A DNA stretch of 64,000 nt from Amorphochlora amoebiformis (GCA_054601695.1 BAAHQB010000158.1:372001-436000), one strand, 5' to 3'. Positions 13,678 to 45,184 are shown, counted from the stretch's first letter. Notes: generated by a model from the sequence alone, not told the origin. A program made the numbers and translations.

Positions 13678-14080
13678 CGTTCATGCATGTCACATTTGAA
13701 TATACATATAAAAAAAAAAAAACACATCCCAAGGAGAATAACAAACGGATTGTTCTCCACCCCTCATTCTCGCCAAAGTAAAGTAAAATTGCATAACTGA
13801 AGCCCAACCTCAGCCAGAAGGGCTTCTCTGAGGGCCACAAAGTTCGAATATCTCCTCCGTACTGAAAACTCTTTCAGGCCCTTCACCCGAGTCACCACAG
13901 CGTAATCCACAAACTTGCGGATCCCTGACCCGAAAAGGAACAAATTCAATATCAAAAACTTCAAAGGCTTCCAAAGGGGCGCTTTAGTGATTTCTATTTC
14001 CGAACCCGGGAAGGTATACCTCCATGTTTCTGGGGATCAGACACGGTAATCGTGCTTTCTCCCGACTTGGTGTCGGCCAT
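3720..14080 (-). CDS. PX-domain sorting nexin, at least 14 exons
   Basis: Sorting nexins bind endosomal phosphatidylinositol 3-phosphate through a PX domain and often tubulate membrane through a C-terminal BAR domain. Minus-strand exons joining in phase: 14020-14080 (ATG), 13809-13924, 13047-13131, 12429-12511, 11542-11571, 10891-10940, 10413-10436, 8193-8265, 6897-6938, 6730-6782, then 5924-5956, 5326-5412, 4458-4552, 3720-3783 (TAG). Exons 1-4 make a complete PX domain: [20 protein letters not shown], the lipid-binding SVRRRYSNF, the loop [12 protein letters not shown], then GDRAKGLEIFL and NYLRTFL. Later exons are helical and charged ([47 protein letters not shown]), consistent with a BAR-like tail. 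About 300 residues are placed. One or more exons between 5,957 and 6,729 remain unresolved, because the frame there enters a CAA array with no GT donor. The PX assignment is firm; the exact subfamily is not. Confidence 0.8.
4010..4210 (-). repeat. echo copies of the last sorting-nexin exon's acceptor edge
   Basis: The minus-strand phrase around the acceptor of the final exon (TTCTAG then GGTTCATCTACC, at 3,775-3,795) recurs in altered form near 4,015-4,030 and 4,178-4,200, each copy separated by (TA)n. Both copies are upstream of the real exon in transcription order. Confidence 0.6.
4555..4750. repeat. degenerate repeat upstream of sorting-nexin exon 4458-4552
   Basis: Several imperfect units built on ACAATAAGTCATA and GCTTAGGTAAAC lie directly upstream (minus-strand sense) of the exon whose acceptor is at 4,553. 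They look like decayed copies of the intron 3' end. Confidence 0.5.
5440..5606. repeat. 13-bp tandem array abutting an acceptor site
   Basis: About twelve copies of CATATCTTGATAT with almost no divergence. On the minus strand the unit contains GATATCA, matching the GATATCAG acceptor of the exon that starts at 5,412. The array therefore looks like local amplification of the intron's 3' end. Confidence 0.85.
6309..6345. repeat. (GTT)n / (CAA)n trinucleotide array
   Basis: Eight or so GTT units on the plus strand. The minus strand reads poly-Gln in a frame beginning with [15 protein letters not shown]. It lies in the unresolved part of the sorting nexin gene and could be coding. Confidence 0.7.
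7325..7690. other. non-repetitive intron sequence, no exon identified
   Basis: About 350 bp of balanced composition inside the sorting nexin intron between exons 8193-8265 and 6897-6938. Possible splice dinucleotides exist, but no frame could be joined in phase, and the neighbouring exons already join directly. Confidence 0.4.
8270..8425. repeat. repeat units upstream of exon 8193-8265
   Basis: Four or five imperfect copies of a 30-40 bp phrase (GTATCTAAGTGCATTATCAGCTCTTT-like). On the minus strand each carries a version of GCACTTAG, the acceptor of the exon beginning at 8,265. All copies are on the upstream side. Confidence 0.6.
9474..9945 (-). repeat. 96-bp tandem repeat, about 4.8 copies
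   Basis: Period 96 bp, with copies starting near 9,476, 9,572, 9,668, 9,764 and 9,861 (the last has one extra base). The three central copies are nearly identical. Because 96 is divisible by three, one minus-strand frame stays open through four copies as a 32-residue repeat ([17 protein letters not shown] and so on). It sits in a sorting nexin intron, so translation is unlikely. Confidence 0.9.
10194..10340 (+). mobile_element. possible tRNA-like SINE remnant
   Basis: After a TA tract the sequence begins TATTGTTGGCGCAACGCC, close to the start of the element at 17,921 (TATTGTTAGCGCAGTGG). It is followed by a weak B-box-like CCCGAGATCCA. The rest does not align convincingly by eye. Confidence 0.25.
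11275..11500 (-). repeat. three echo copies of sorting-nexin exon 11542-11571 3' edge
   Basis: A unit of about 45 bp holding the last part of the exon (AAATTACCCTCAATTATCAAG), its donor and the first intron bases is repeated at about 11,275-11,320, 11,350-11,396 and 11,447-11,492, separated by (TA)n. The copy nearest the exon keeps GT at the donor position; the two farther copies read GA. Confidence 0.85.
12238..12302 (-). repeat. echo copy of sorting-nexin exon 12429-12511 3' edge
   Basis: Near-identical to 12,395-12,460. It carries the exon end (CTTAAGAACATTCCTATGC on the minus strand), the donor GTCGCA and about 30 bp of intron. It lies downstream of the real exon, with (TA)n between. Confidence 0.85.
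12873..12948 (-). repeat. echo copy of sorting-nexin exon 13047-13131 3' edge
   Basis: Repeats 13,033-13,108 at an offset of about 160 bp with few changes. On the minus strand it encodes [13 protein letters not shown] again and keeps the donor. The 5' third of the exon and its acceptor are missing and replaced by a TA tract, so this is a truncated exon duplicate inside the following intron. Confidence 0.9.
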
Positions 14081-14256
14081 GAGGATGGCTTGCTCTCCTG
14101 GTTTTTCCGATTTGGAAAAGTAAATATATGGGTAACGATATTCAGATATGTTGATAGTAAAGATTGAATATGTGTATATATCTGATATCTCTCTCCGGGA
14201 TCCCTGATAATCTCCCGCAGTCTCGTCAGTGGTGCAACGACGAGGGATCGGCTCCG
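14081..14256. promoter_or_regulatory. shared intergenic region of divergent genes
   Basis: The proposed start codons of the sorting nexin (14,080, minus) and ATE1 (14,257, plus) face away from each other across 176 bp. This gap must hold both 5' ends unless there are undetected upstream exons. It lacks a long TA run, unlike most non-coding sequence here. Confidence 0.5.
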
Positions 14257-26677
<12,421 letters not shown>

Positions 26678-26689
26678 AGTAATAATATA

Positions 26690-27240
26690 CTGACTGCACC
26701 AGGTATACGCAAGAATGGTGGGTCCAATCCTCGCCGCCCGTATGATGTACGTGGTCACGTGATTCTGTCAAATATCCTTTCCCTCCGCTCAGACTCCCTA
26801 CCTCTCGAAAAGGTCTTTCTAGCAATTATACATTTCTTCCTCTCACTAGTCTTATCTTCCATATTCGTCCAGCCTAGCCTGTAGTTGAATCTAGCTTGTC
26901 CTTGGAGAGATGTTTATACTTTCATAGGAAACCAAAACCACCAACCGGTTATAGTTTTGGTTAGACTTTGACGATGGTAGGGTACGGCTCGTGTACAGCG
27001 GGATATGAACAACATGGACATGAACATGAACATGAGCATGGACATAAACATGAACATGAACATGAACATGAACATGAACATGAACAACACCCTCTGCATC
27101 TCTGTACCAAACGTAACGGGCCTTTTTTCGTGTAGTTGCGTGTGCATAGAATCCCAACTAGCCCAAAGAGAATCATGCATCAATCCTTTTAATCGTACAC
27201 ATCAGTTGCGAAGTTCTAGAAGTTGTACATCTTGTATTGA
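26690..27240. other. intergenic region with ATGAAC hexamer array
   Basis: Balanced-composition sequence after the ATE1 stop. At 27,005-27,086 it holds about twelve ATGAAC/ATGGAC hexamers, which read Asn-Met on plus and Val-His on minus. No exon could be joined to a neighbour; coding status unknown. Confidence 0.5.
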
Positions 27241-27625
27241 ATTTAAGTGAATAAATTTCAAGTTCGAACTTGACCTAAATCTAGAAACTAGAGAAATGAT
27301 GGTAGACATTTACAAATATCTAGATATACCAGATATACGTGTACACAAGCTAGACAAGTTCTAGAAGTTATATCTAGAGATATACTTAATATATAGCTAG
27401 ATCCTAGAGATCTGCTAGCTAGATCTGCGTTTAGACATCGACTAGACAAACTAGTAAAACTGGCATGATAATGTTCTATATTTTATTTATAGATTCAAGA
27501 TAACTAGGATAAGTCGGTACAGGCAGGATTGGATCGCTAGGATCTAGTCTAAGGCTCTAGTATGACCTAGTGAATGGTATGACTAGTGCTATTGTATCTA
27601 GACCGGGCCTTAGACCTGGCTAACA
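27240..27625. repeat. CTAG-rich intergenic island, copy 2
   Basis: CTAG occurs about nineteen times in roughly 350 bp, far above the one or two expected. Shares TTCTAGAAGTTATATCTAGA with the island at 1.8 kb. Lies beyond the 3' end of ATE1. Confidence 0.7.
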
Positions 27626-27655
27626 AATTAGTATGTATTCTGAATCAGATCGTAA

Positions 27656-27746
27656 ATGAAAATTAAAATTGAAGTTAAGTGCATCTCGTACGAAGCCGAC
27701 TACAACCAAACAGCCCACAAGCCAGATGCATTGCCTAATCCCATAG
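27656..27746 (+). CDS. possible first exon of a plus-strand gene
   Basis: ATG followed by 30 codons of normal composition (KIKIEVKCISYEADYN, then AHKPDALPNPI), ending at a consensus-like donor (ATAG then GTACATG). No downstream partner exon was found before the minus-strand gene at 29.8 kb, so it may be spurious. Confidence 0.25.
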
Positions 27747-27976
27747 GTACATGTTTTCATTTACTTTACACACACTATGATACTATATATACATGTGAAA
27801 ACACATATAAATATATACACGTATATATATATATATATACGTGTATATACATATATATGTATATACATATATATATATAATATATATATTCATATATATA
27901 TATACATATACATATACACAAACATATATATATATATATATATATGTATGTATAAACATATTACACGTACACAGTG

Positions 27977-28020
<44 letters not shown>

Positions 28021-28085
28021 AATATATAATATTATGTATACATATATATATGTGTATATATGTAATATAATATGTACATATATAC

Positions 28086-28117
<32 letters not shown>

Positions 28118-28133
28118 TGTATTTATACATACG

Positions 28134-28188
<55 letters not shown>

Positions 28189-28482
28189 ATTATATATATA
28201 TATATATATATATTCATATATATATATATATATATTATATACGTATATATGTATATATTATACTTCTATAAAGCATATATGAATATATATGTATATATGT
28301 ATATCATTATTATTGTTTTTTATTGGTTCTATATTCATATATATATAATTTCTACCCATGAAACATATGCTTATATAATGATACATTTTTACATATGTAT
28401 ATCCATATATATATATATATATATGATATATTTTTACATATGTTTATACATATACACATATATATATAATATTATGTATATG

Positions 28483-28542
<60 letters not shown>

Positions 28543-28569
28543 CATATATATATATATATGTACATATTT

Positions 28570-28740
28570 TAAGTGCATGTTGATTGAATGATTTGGTTGT
28601 TATAAGTAGTGCATACCATTTGTACCCGTGCTTAGGTATTTCCATCTTAATGCCGCTTTTTTTTCTTTTTCTTTTTATTTTTGCGCGCTTTTTGAACTTT
28701 TTTCTCTCCTAGATATGTATAAAGATATATTCTAGGTACG
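28570..28740. other. polypyrimidine tract between TA repeats
   Basis: A T/C-rich run of about 60 bp (28,655-28,711) ends in CTCTCCTAG on the plus strand, looking like a strong acceptor. The following 23 bp to GTACGA give no sensible exon. Otherwise nothing is recognised between 27.8 and 29.1 kb except TA repeats. Confidence 0.35.
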
Positions 28741-28820
28741 ATATACATCTAGAGATACATATATATAAATATATGTATATATATATATATATATATCATA
28801 TATTACATATATATCATATA

Positions 28821-28873
<53 letters not shown>

Positions 28874-29027
28874 CGTATGTATATATGTATGTATATAATA
28901 CAAATATATGTATACATATACGTATATAAGTACACATATTTATATGACATATACTATTTTATATTTACATAATATGATACATACAACTTACATGTTTATA
29001 CATACATACAAATACACACATATATAT

Positions 29028-29112
<85 letters not shown>

Positions 29113-29121
29113 TATATATAG

Positions 29122-29159
<38 letters not shown>

Positions 29160-29166
<7 letters not shown>

Positions 29167-29660
29167 TCTGGAATGTTCTGTTGGCACATAAGCGTTTTGT
29201 CCCATTTGAGGTAATGAGAATAATCCAAGTGGGATTGCTGGAATCCAACATTTCAGCTAATGAGAACCCAACCGCCATTGTTGGAATCCAACCAAATTTT
29301 AACCAATCATGGATTACTATACATATGCCATGCGTCACACATAAGTATATATGTATATACTGAAAATGAATATGTACATATTACATCTATATATATACAT
29401 ATATAGAATGTGAATATATACATATATATATATATATTAAATCTGTTAGCGGTTTTGTATAGAGCCATGATTTGGTCGAGAGAGTGATTTGGATTGGTCA
29501 TCTTCGGATTCCAGATAATTACCGAACCACCCAGACACCACCCACTGCTACCGGGTAGTACCCGGTATTCAGTCAAGTAGGATTCCAGGTATCATGAGTA
29601 TATCTCTAGCAATCTGCGTCGCTCTAGAGGTATAGGTTCTGCGGTGTACAACAATGCTAT
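29160..29660. other. non-repeat island near the 3' end of the 29.8-37.5 kb gene
   Basis: Two patches of normal composition. On the minus strand 29,160-29,260 is open in more than one frame, and 29,440-29,590 is open as SGWCLGGSVIIWNP or as QWVVSGWFGNYLESEDD with a stop. A repeated GGAATCCAAC phrase occurs near 29,240 and 29,284. Terminal exons probably lie here, but I cannot choose among them. Confidence 0.35.
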
Positions 29661-29722
29661 ATGGATCATTCTACATTAGATTGCGACATACATACTATAT
29701 GTGTGTATATATGTGTATATTC

Positions 29723-29764
<42 letters not shown>

Positions 29765-29834
29765 TTGTATGTATAAGTATATAACAAAAAGCAAAGTTTG
29801 TATGAATATATATATATATATATATATATATGAC

Positions 29835-37487
<7,653 letters not shown>

Positions 37488-37582
37488 CTATGATGGCGTC
37501 TGTGGCACCTATGATGGCACCTGTGGCACCTATGATGGCATCTGTGCTGCTGTCACAATCTGTACCATCCTGTCATCACAAC

Positions 37583-37628
<46 letters not shown>

Positions 37629-37688
37629 ACCATATATGGATATGTATATATATATACTATATAATACATATATATGTACACACATATG

Positions 37689-37739
<51 letters not shown>

Positions 37740-37778
37740 TTATACATATATATATATATATATACAGATATATGTGTT

Positions 37779-37824
<46 letters not shown>

Positions 37825-38011
37825 GGATATATGTGCTTATTATATATATATATATATATATATATAAATATATATTGTAATGTATATATGTAATATATGT
37901 ATGTGTATATGTACATATGTGTGTGTATGTATAAATAATACTTATGTGTATGTATGTACACATGTAAATAATATATATATATATATATGTATATGTATAT
38001 ATAATCATATA

Positions 38012-38074
<63 letters not shown>

Positions 38075-38118
38075 TATAAATACATACATACATACATATA
38101 TATATACATATATGTTAT

Positions 38119-38164
<46 letters not shown>

Positions 38165-38220
38165 TACATATATATATATATATATATATTTACATTTACG
38201 TATATCTATACACACACATT

Positions 38221-38272
<52 letters not shown>

Positions 38273-38381
38273 TGTTTTTATTCCATATATATATATATAT
38301 ATATTTATGTATATACATATATATATATATATATATAATATATATATATATATATAATTTTATATACACACATATATATAC

Positions 38382-38467
<86 letters not shown>

Positions 38468-38486
38468 AAAACAAATGTACATATCT

Positions 38487-38552
<66 letters not shown>

Positions 38553-38558
38553 ATACGT

Positions 38559-38646
<88 letters not shown>

Positions 38647-38657
38647 ATAAAAAAAAA

Positions 38658-38696
<39 letters not shown>

Positions 38697-38791
38697 CATA
38701 TATATTATCCAAATATGTACCTCCGAGACAGATGGTAATTTCCTCGGGAAGATTTCTATTTGTAAATTTTATAACGTAAATGTATATTAAT

Positions 38792-38856
<65 letters not shown>

Positions 38857-38879
38857 GCAGAAAGCACATACATGCACAT

Positions 38880-39430
38880 TGAATGTGTCTTGGGCAGTTG
38901 ATTGGGTTAGTGTTCAAGTCCGTGGTGGTTAAGCATTAGGGGTAGACTTATTCAATATGGCAACCAATTTTCACTTAATTGGCCACATTGCCTATTGGTG
39001 TGGTGTTAGACTTCACATTCATCTTCGTGCACACTCAGGGTTGGGGCTTATTGTAAGGGTCTAATGCTAGGGTAAGGGTCTGAGAGTGTGTGATTTCATG
39101 TGATTTCATGTGACCTTTAATAACGTCTACTTGATGACCGTTAGCGCCAAGCTTTGATTCCTTGACTGGGTTTGGATTAGGCGTAGGATTAAGCTTATCA
39201 TCAAGCTTACTATTAGGTTTAGGCTTAGGCTTAGGCTTGGGCTTAGGCTTGGGCTTAAGCTTACGCTCAACCATGGGTTTTGGCTTGGGCTTAGGCTTAT
39301 TAGCTTAGGCTTGGACTTAGGCTTGAGATTTAGCTTAGACTTCGTAGGTTTCGAATTAGGAATAGGGCTGGGCTTAGACATATAAGGTTAGGTTTTGGCT
39401 GAGCCTTATGCTTAGTCACGGTTCGGGCTA
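38880..39430. repeat. degenerate TTAGGC/TTGGGC hexamer tract
   Basis: From about 39,215 to 39,400 the plus strand is built of TTAGGC, TTGGGC and TTAAGC hexamers. The minus strand reads KPKPKP, which reflects the hexamer. The upstream part (38,880-39,200) is non-repetitive with no supported exon. The unit resembles a telomere-type hexamer but is too degenerate to be an active telomere. Confidence 0.65.
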
Positions 39431-39940
39431 GGGGTGTGGGGGGCAAAGTTATGGCGGATGGGGTTTTTCTGGTTAGTCTTCAAGTAGATTGTTTTAGTCG
39501 TTGCGTTAGCGATTGCGTTTGTTTGGGTGACGATGGGTTGGGTTGTTGGGGTCGTAGTTTGCGGTTCGTTGAGTCAGATGTCGGGTGTGTTGGGAGAGGG
39601 CAGATGCCGGGTGTGTCGGGTTGGCGTGCTCGTTTCAAGTTTTTTGCTTTCGTGTGTTTGGGTTGATGTGTTTGGGATGGCGTGTTTGGGTCGGCGTGTT
39701 TGGGTAGTGTGTTGGGTTGGCGCGTTTTGATTGGCGTGTTTGCTTCAAGTATTTGCTTTGGCGTGGGTTGGCGTGTTTGGCTGTGCGGGTTGGCGTGTTC
39801 GGGTTGGTGTTTTCCCGTTGGCATGTACAGATTGGCGTGTCGGGTTGTAGTATTTTGGGTCGGTATGCAGGGCAGTAAGGTGGTTTGTGTTGTCGTGTTG
39901 GGCGGTAGCGTGTTTAAGGTTATTACATGAGGTGAGATCA
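39430..39940. repeat. G/T-rich TTGGCGTGTTTGGG minisatellite
   Basis: Strong G+T skew on the plus strand with recurring TTGGCGTGTT, GGGTTGGCGTG and TTTGGGTCGGCG. Both strands are open for long distances because of the bias; neither shows domain-like sequence. Confidence 0.65.
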
Positions 39941-40017
39941 ACTCCTAAGGCCTTTTCAGATGTACGCCTAGCCTTCTCCCCCCCTTTTCGTGCCTGTGTG
40001 TAATATGCATATGTATA

Positions 40018-40064
<47 letters not shown>

Positions 40065-40104
40065 TATGTATACAATATATTTTAACTCAACCAAAAACAC
40101 TATT

Positions 40105-40143
<39 letters not shown>

Positions 40144-40239
40144 ATATATAGTTGTTGATTTGATGATGATCCTTCTGTGGTATAATTGAGAATATGACAT
40201 AGGCCACCCTGATGATCCTAGTGAGAATATCACATCACC

Positions 40240-40780
40240 TACCACTCTATCTTACTCACAATGTCAGATAGATAACCCATTCAATCTTACTCACAATGTC
40301 AGATAGATAACCCATTCAATCTTAGTGATAACCCACTCAATCTTAGTGACAATGTGAGTTAGATAACCCACTCAATCTTAGTGACAATGTGAGTTAGATA
40401 ACCCACTCAATCTTACTCACAATGTCAGATAGATAACCCACTCAATCTTTGTCACAATGTGAGATAGATAAAACCGTCAAATCTTAGTGACTCTGGGATA
40501 GATAACCCACTCAATCTTTGTCACAATGTGAGATAGATAAAACCGTCAATCTTAGTGACAATGTGAGATAGAATAAAACCGTCAATCTTAGTGACAATGT
40601 GAGATAGATAAACAGTCAATCTTAGTGACAATGTGAGATAGATAAAACAGTCAATCTTAGTGACAATGTGAGATAGATAAAACAGTCAATCTTAGTGACA
40701 ATGTGAGATAGATAAACAGTCAATCTTAGTGGCAATGTGAGATAAGACACTCATCTTAGTGAGAAAATGGGATACTCCAG
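40240..40780. repeat. 35-bp minisatellite, about 15 copies
   Basis: Unit CAATCTTAGTGACAATGTG, then AGATAGATAAAACAGT, period 34-36 bp, with local variants (ACCCACT instead of AAACAGT). Right-hand copies are the most uniform, suggesting recent amplification at that end. Confidence 0.92.
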
Positions 40781-41109
40781 CGATCTTGGAGAACGCGTGA
40801 TGAGGATGTCAATCTTATTCCGTTAAGACAAAAGAATTTTGAGCAAAGTGAGTGGTCGGCAGTACGGAACGGAATGCCTTCCCTTCTCTCCTTCCCTCTG
40901 GAATGCCTTCTCTCCTTCCCTCTGGCTCATTCGTACCGCAACTTACTTACCCTCATTGAACACACTGCCATACACATCTATACAGCCATATATGTATATG
41001 TGTGAGTATATGTATGTGTGGGTGTTTGTGGTTGGAAGCATATTTGTACATGGAGTTGTTCTTTCGGTGTGTTGAAGCGACTAATGGTGTGCTTGTACGC
41101 ATATCCGGA

Positions 41110-41570
41110 AGGCTCGATACCTATTATGCATCATCATACCATACACACACGACTTACTGTTAATGCATCATACACAAACCGACCTATTGATAATATCACA
41201 CACACATGACCTATTAATGCGTCATACACAAGCAACCTATTAATGCATCAAACACACACGACCTATTAATGCATCATACACACATCACCTATTTATGCAT
41301 CACACAAACAACCTATTAATGCATCATACACACATCACCTATTTATGCATCACACAAACAACCTATTCATGCATCACACACACAGGCGATTTATGCATCA
41401 TACACACACGAGACCTATTAATGCATGCATCATACACACAAGCGATTTATGCACCATACACAAGCACATCCTATTTATGCATCATACACACAAGCGATTT
41501 ATGCACCATACACACGCACATCCTATCTATGCATCATACACACAACAACCATTTTTTAACCATGCATCCG
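41110..41570. repeat. TATTAATGCATCATACACA minisatellite
   Basis: About sixteen units of 25-30 bp built on TTTATGCATCATACACACA with variable ACGACC, CAACC or AGCGAT linkers. Confidence 0.9.
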
Positions 41571-41674
41571 CACACACTATACGTTAATAAGTACATACTC
41601 ACACAATATATATATATATATATTATATATATATATATATTATATATATGTATTATATATCTTTATATTTGTAC

Positions 41675-41865
41675 CATGGATGAGAAGGGGATCGAGTTGG
41701 GTTATCATCTGTTCCATAAGACGCCCATATCCAAATCTAACACCACATACATACATCACACATCAGAGAAGCCTTATCATCTCTTCCATAACACGCCCGT
41801 ATCCAAATCTAACATCACATATATACAATGTCACACGTAAACATACACACATCATACATAACCAT

Positions 41866-41907
<42 letters not shown>

Positions 41908-42003
41908 CATACACACATATCATATATGCATGGGGTAGAGTAGCGTAGTGTTGTTTAATGAGAGGTGTGCTATCAATCACAACATCCAGACCAATTTTAC
42001 CGT

Positions 42004-42039
<36 letters not shown>

Positions 42040-42138
42040 AATATAGAGATATGTATATATCTAAAAATCTATATCTTTTTTATTATATCTACACACACAA
42101 GGAAAACTACATAGAGATTTATGAAAATGTATACACGC

Positions 42139-42186
<48 letters not shown>

Positions 42187-42195
42187 TTATATATA

Positions 42196-42238
<43 letters not shown>

Positions 42239-42558
42239 GTGTTGATATGTATATTTATACAGATATACGAACATACATATATATATATATATATATATAC
42301 ATACATACATACATATATATATATAGATCTCCATAAAACTACCTAGGTATGTAGGTAAATATGTTATTATAATTAAATAGCATTATATAATATATACATA
42401 TATATATATATGTATGTATGTATATATATAAATATATACATATGTATATGTATATATATATATATATATAATACGTATATATTTAATACATATATATAAT
42501 ATGCATACACACATATAAAATGTAAATACATGTGTATATTATGAAATTATATGTACAC

Positions 42559-42592
<34 letters not shown>

Positions 42593-42643
42593 CAATAGAT
42601 AGATGTATATATATATATGTATATGTGTCTACATATGTATGTG

Positions 42644-42692
<49 letters not shown>

Positions 42693-42960
42693 CCTGTCCA
42701 GGTATCTCTTTCGATCCTTTCGTTTTTTCCTTTCTATCTTCTGTGTGTATCCATTTTTTCCTCTTCCAATCAATACAACTTTCTGTACCTCTCAGTCAAT
42801 CTAGCTATGTATATCTCTCTCTCCCTTTGTGTTCACTCTCTGAGTGTCTCTGTATTCCGGTATAATACATATACATATATGTGTTGTGCATGTGTGTTTG
42901 TGAAGGGCACCCGATTTCGAGAATGGAGCGAATGTCCACTCCTTCCACCTCAAAGAACGA
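41675..42960 (-). CDS. minus-strand exons, possible 5' part of the 29.8-37.5 kb gene
   Basis: Three islands with normal amino-acid composition. 42911-42960: AG acceptor, [18 protein letters not shown] donor. About 41925-42006: acceptor, then [20 protein letters not shown]; donor unclear. 41675-41736: acceptor, [19 protein letters not shown], donor GTACAA. ILEIG at the end of a beta-strand-like segment resembles methyltransferase motif I, which would suit the gene to the left, but the phases between the first two islands do not match, so at least one exon is missing. They could instead be a separate gene. Confidence 0.4.
41755..41830 (-). repeat. echo copy of exon 41675-41736 5' edge
   Basis: TTATCATCTSTTCCATAAxACGCC followed by ATCCAAATCTAACA occurs at 41,702 and again at 41,776. 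The second copy includes the minus-strand acceptor TTAG and lies upstream of the exon. Confidence 0.8.
42690..42870. other. pyrimidine-rich intronic or intergenic stretch
   Basis: C/T-rich on the plus strand, with no supported exon. Minus-strand exon 42911-42960 lies just to the right. Confidence 0.4.
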
Positions 42961-43036
42961 CTAGATACGAATATATATTTTCATTGTATAATGTATATGT
43001 ATATATATATTTATATATATGTATATATATATATAT

Positions 43037-43076
<40 letters not shown>

Positions 43077-43101
43077 TGTAAATTCATATATGCTTATCGA
43101 C

Positions 43102-43134
<33 letters not shown>

Positions 43135-43168
43135 TATGTATATATAATATATAATATATACATATAGA

Positions 43169-43200
<32 letters not shown>

Positions 43201-43292
43201 TATATATATATATATATTATATAATATATATATAATATAATATAAAACATATATATTTATTATGCATTTAACTAAACATAAGTAATATATCT

Positions 43293-43323
<31 letters not shown>

Positions 43324-43539
43324 CATATATATATATATTATATATAATATATGTATGTATACATATATATATATATATATATATATATCATATATATACA
43401 TATATGTGTATTGGGTATAAACCCATATACACACAAATAATATATTATACATGCATATATATATATATATATGCATCAATATCTGTATAATACATATATG
43501 AAAGATACCTTGATATAACTGACGTGCTTATCTGCATTG

Positions 43540-43985
43540 CCTAGGTTAGGGTTAGTGTTAGGGTTAGGTTAGCTTTACCTCGGGCTTAGATTTTAGCGTA
43601 CCCCTAGCCCTAGTCCTAACTCCATCTCAAACCTTAATTAGCACGACCCGAAGCCATTTTAAGCCGAAAGCTTGCCCTAGCCCTAGTAACCCTTAACCCT
43701 AGCCGTGGGCCTAACCATATTATCCCTAGTCCTACCCTATTTGCCCTACCTCTATCCTATTAGCCCTTGCCCTAGCTAGCCCTTGCCCTAGCCCTCCTAA
43801 CCCTATTACCCTAGCGGTAGCTCTAACCCTAACTCTTAACCCTAGCCCAAGCGGTAGCTCTAACCCAAAACCTTAACCCGAGCCCAAGCCCAGGCTCAGT
43901 CCCTGGTAAGAGCTGGGCTTGGGCTAAGACTACGGCTAGGCTCGGGGTCGGGCTAGGGCTACAATTGGGTGGGATTTGAGGGCTT
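43540..43985. repeat. degenerate CCCTAA/CCCTAGCC telomere-like tract
   Basis: TTAGGGTTAGTGTTAGGG on the plus strand at 43,546, then over 300 bp of CCCTAGCCCTA, AACCCTAG and CCCTAACCCT variants in the opposite orientation, ending with GGGCTTGGGCTA. The two orientations meet near 43,575 and again near 43,910. Confidence 0.75.
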
Positions 43986-44004
43986 GAGTTGAATTAAGCA
44001 GGTT

Positions 44005-44097
44005 ATGGTTATCCATATGATCAAGATTGGGCTTAGAGGTCGCGTTAGGCTTACCAATGCAATCCATCGTTTCAGGCTCAGAAAAGTTGGCTTTCCA
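44005..44097 (+). CDS. possible first exon, basic peptide
   Basis: ATG with about 31 codons ([26 protein letters not shown]), then a possible GTACCT donor. Strongly basic. A second Met four residues in could be the start. No partner exon was found. It may equally be the tail of the telomere-like tract. Confidence 0.2.
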
Positions 44098-44235
44098 GTA
44101 CCTATCATACATTTATACAACAACATTTATCAGTGCATACGTATACATATAGAAATAATTACATGTAGAAATAATTACATATACGAAACACACATACATG
44201 TATTGCATTTATGTTCTATATGTATATACACACAC

Positions 44236-44305
<70 letters not shown>

Positions 44306-44314
44306 ACATATGCA

Positions 44315-44368
<54 letters not shown>

Positions 44369-44369
44369 C

Positions 44370-44405
44370 TTATACGTTATCACATATATACGTACAGATA
44401 TATAT

Positions 44406-44451
<46 letters not shown>

Positions 44452-44485
44452 TTATACGTTATCACATATATACGTACAGATATAC
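44370..44485. repeat. two copies of a 35-bp unit flanked by (TA)n
   Basis: ACTTATACGTTATCACATAT with ACGTACAGATATA at 44,369 and 44,451. Confidence 0.9.
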
Positions 44486-44639
44486 ACAAATATAAATATA
44501 AATTTAGCATAGGTTAACTTCCCATATATGTATGGATATAATTTATATATACATATATATATATATATACATAGATAAATGTATATTTATATATATATAT
44601 ATATATATCTTTATGTTTGTGTATATATATATATATATA

Positions 44640-45143
44640 TATAACTCACTTTTCCTCAAATGCGCCGTCCTTGAAGCCTTTGGCACTCCATCTATCTTCC
44701 TATCGATATATTATTTACATATTATACATATTACTAGTATATAGGTACATATTCATGATTGTGTGAAACCTTTGGTACACCCCCATCTATCTTCCTATCA
44801 TCAATGCAATACATTGACATATTATACATATTATGCATATTATCCATATTGCTATGAACCGAGTATATAGGTACTTATTCAGCATGTGTAAACCCATCTA
44901 TGTTCCTACCAATGGAATATTATACGGAGTATCTATCTCGCTACATTCATGTAATAGCACACATATTATGATTTTCTTATGAGTTTAATATGTTGATGCC
45001 TATTACGCAGTATCTATCTTGGTATGAATGTAATAGTAAACATTTGATATATCTTTTCCTATCAATGTAATGTAATGTTTTGGTGCATATTGATGAGTGT
45101 ATCTTCCTATCAATGGAACATAAAACACCATCTATCTTCCAGT

Positions 45144-45150
<7 letters not shown>
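44640..45150. repeat. diverged repeats built on CATCTATCTTCCTATCAAT
   Basis: Six or so imperfect copies (44,689, 44,786, 44,888, 45,007, 45,093, 45,129) with intervening TATTATACATATTA. No exon is supported. Confidence 0.7.

Positions 45151-45184
<34 letters not shown>

Noticed and set aside
39035-39274. Lys-Pro repeat frame on the minus strand
   Set aside because: Derived from a TTAGGC/TTGGGC hexamer tract; no splice borders or neighbouring domain.
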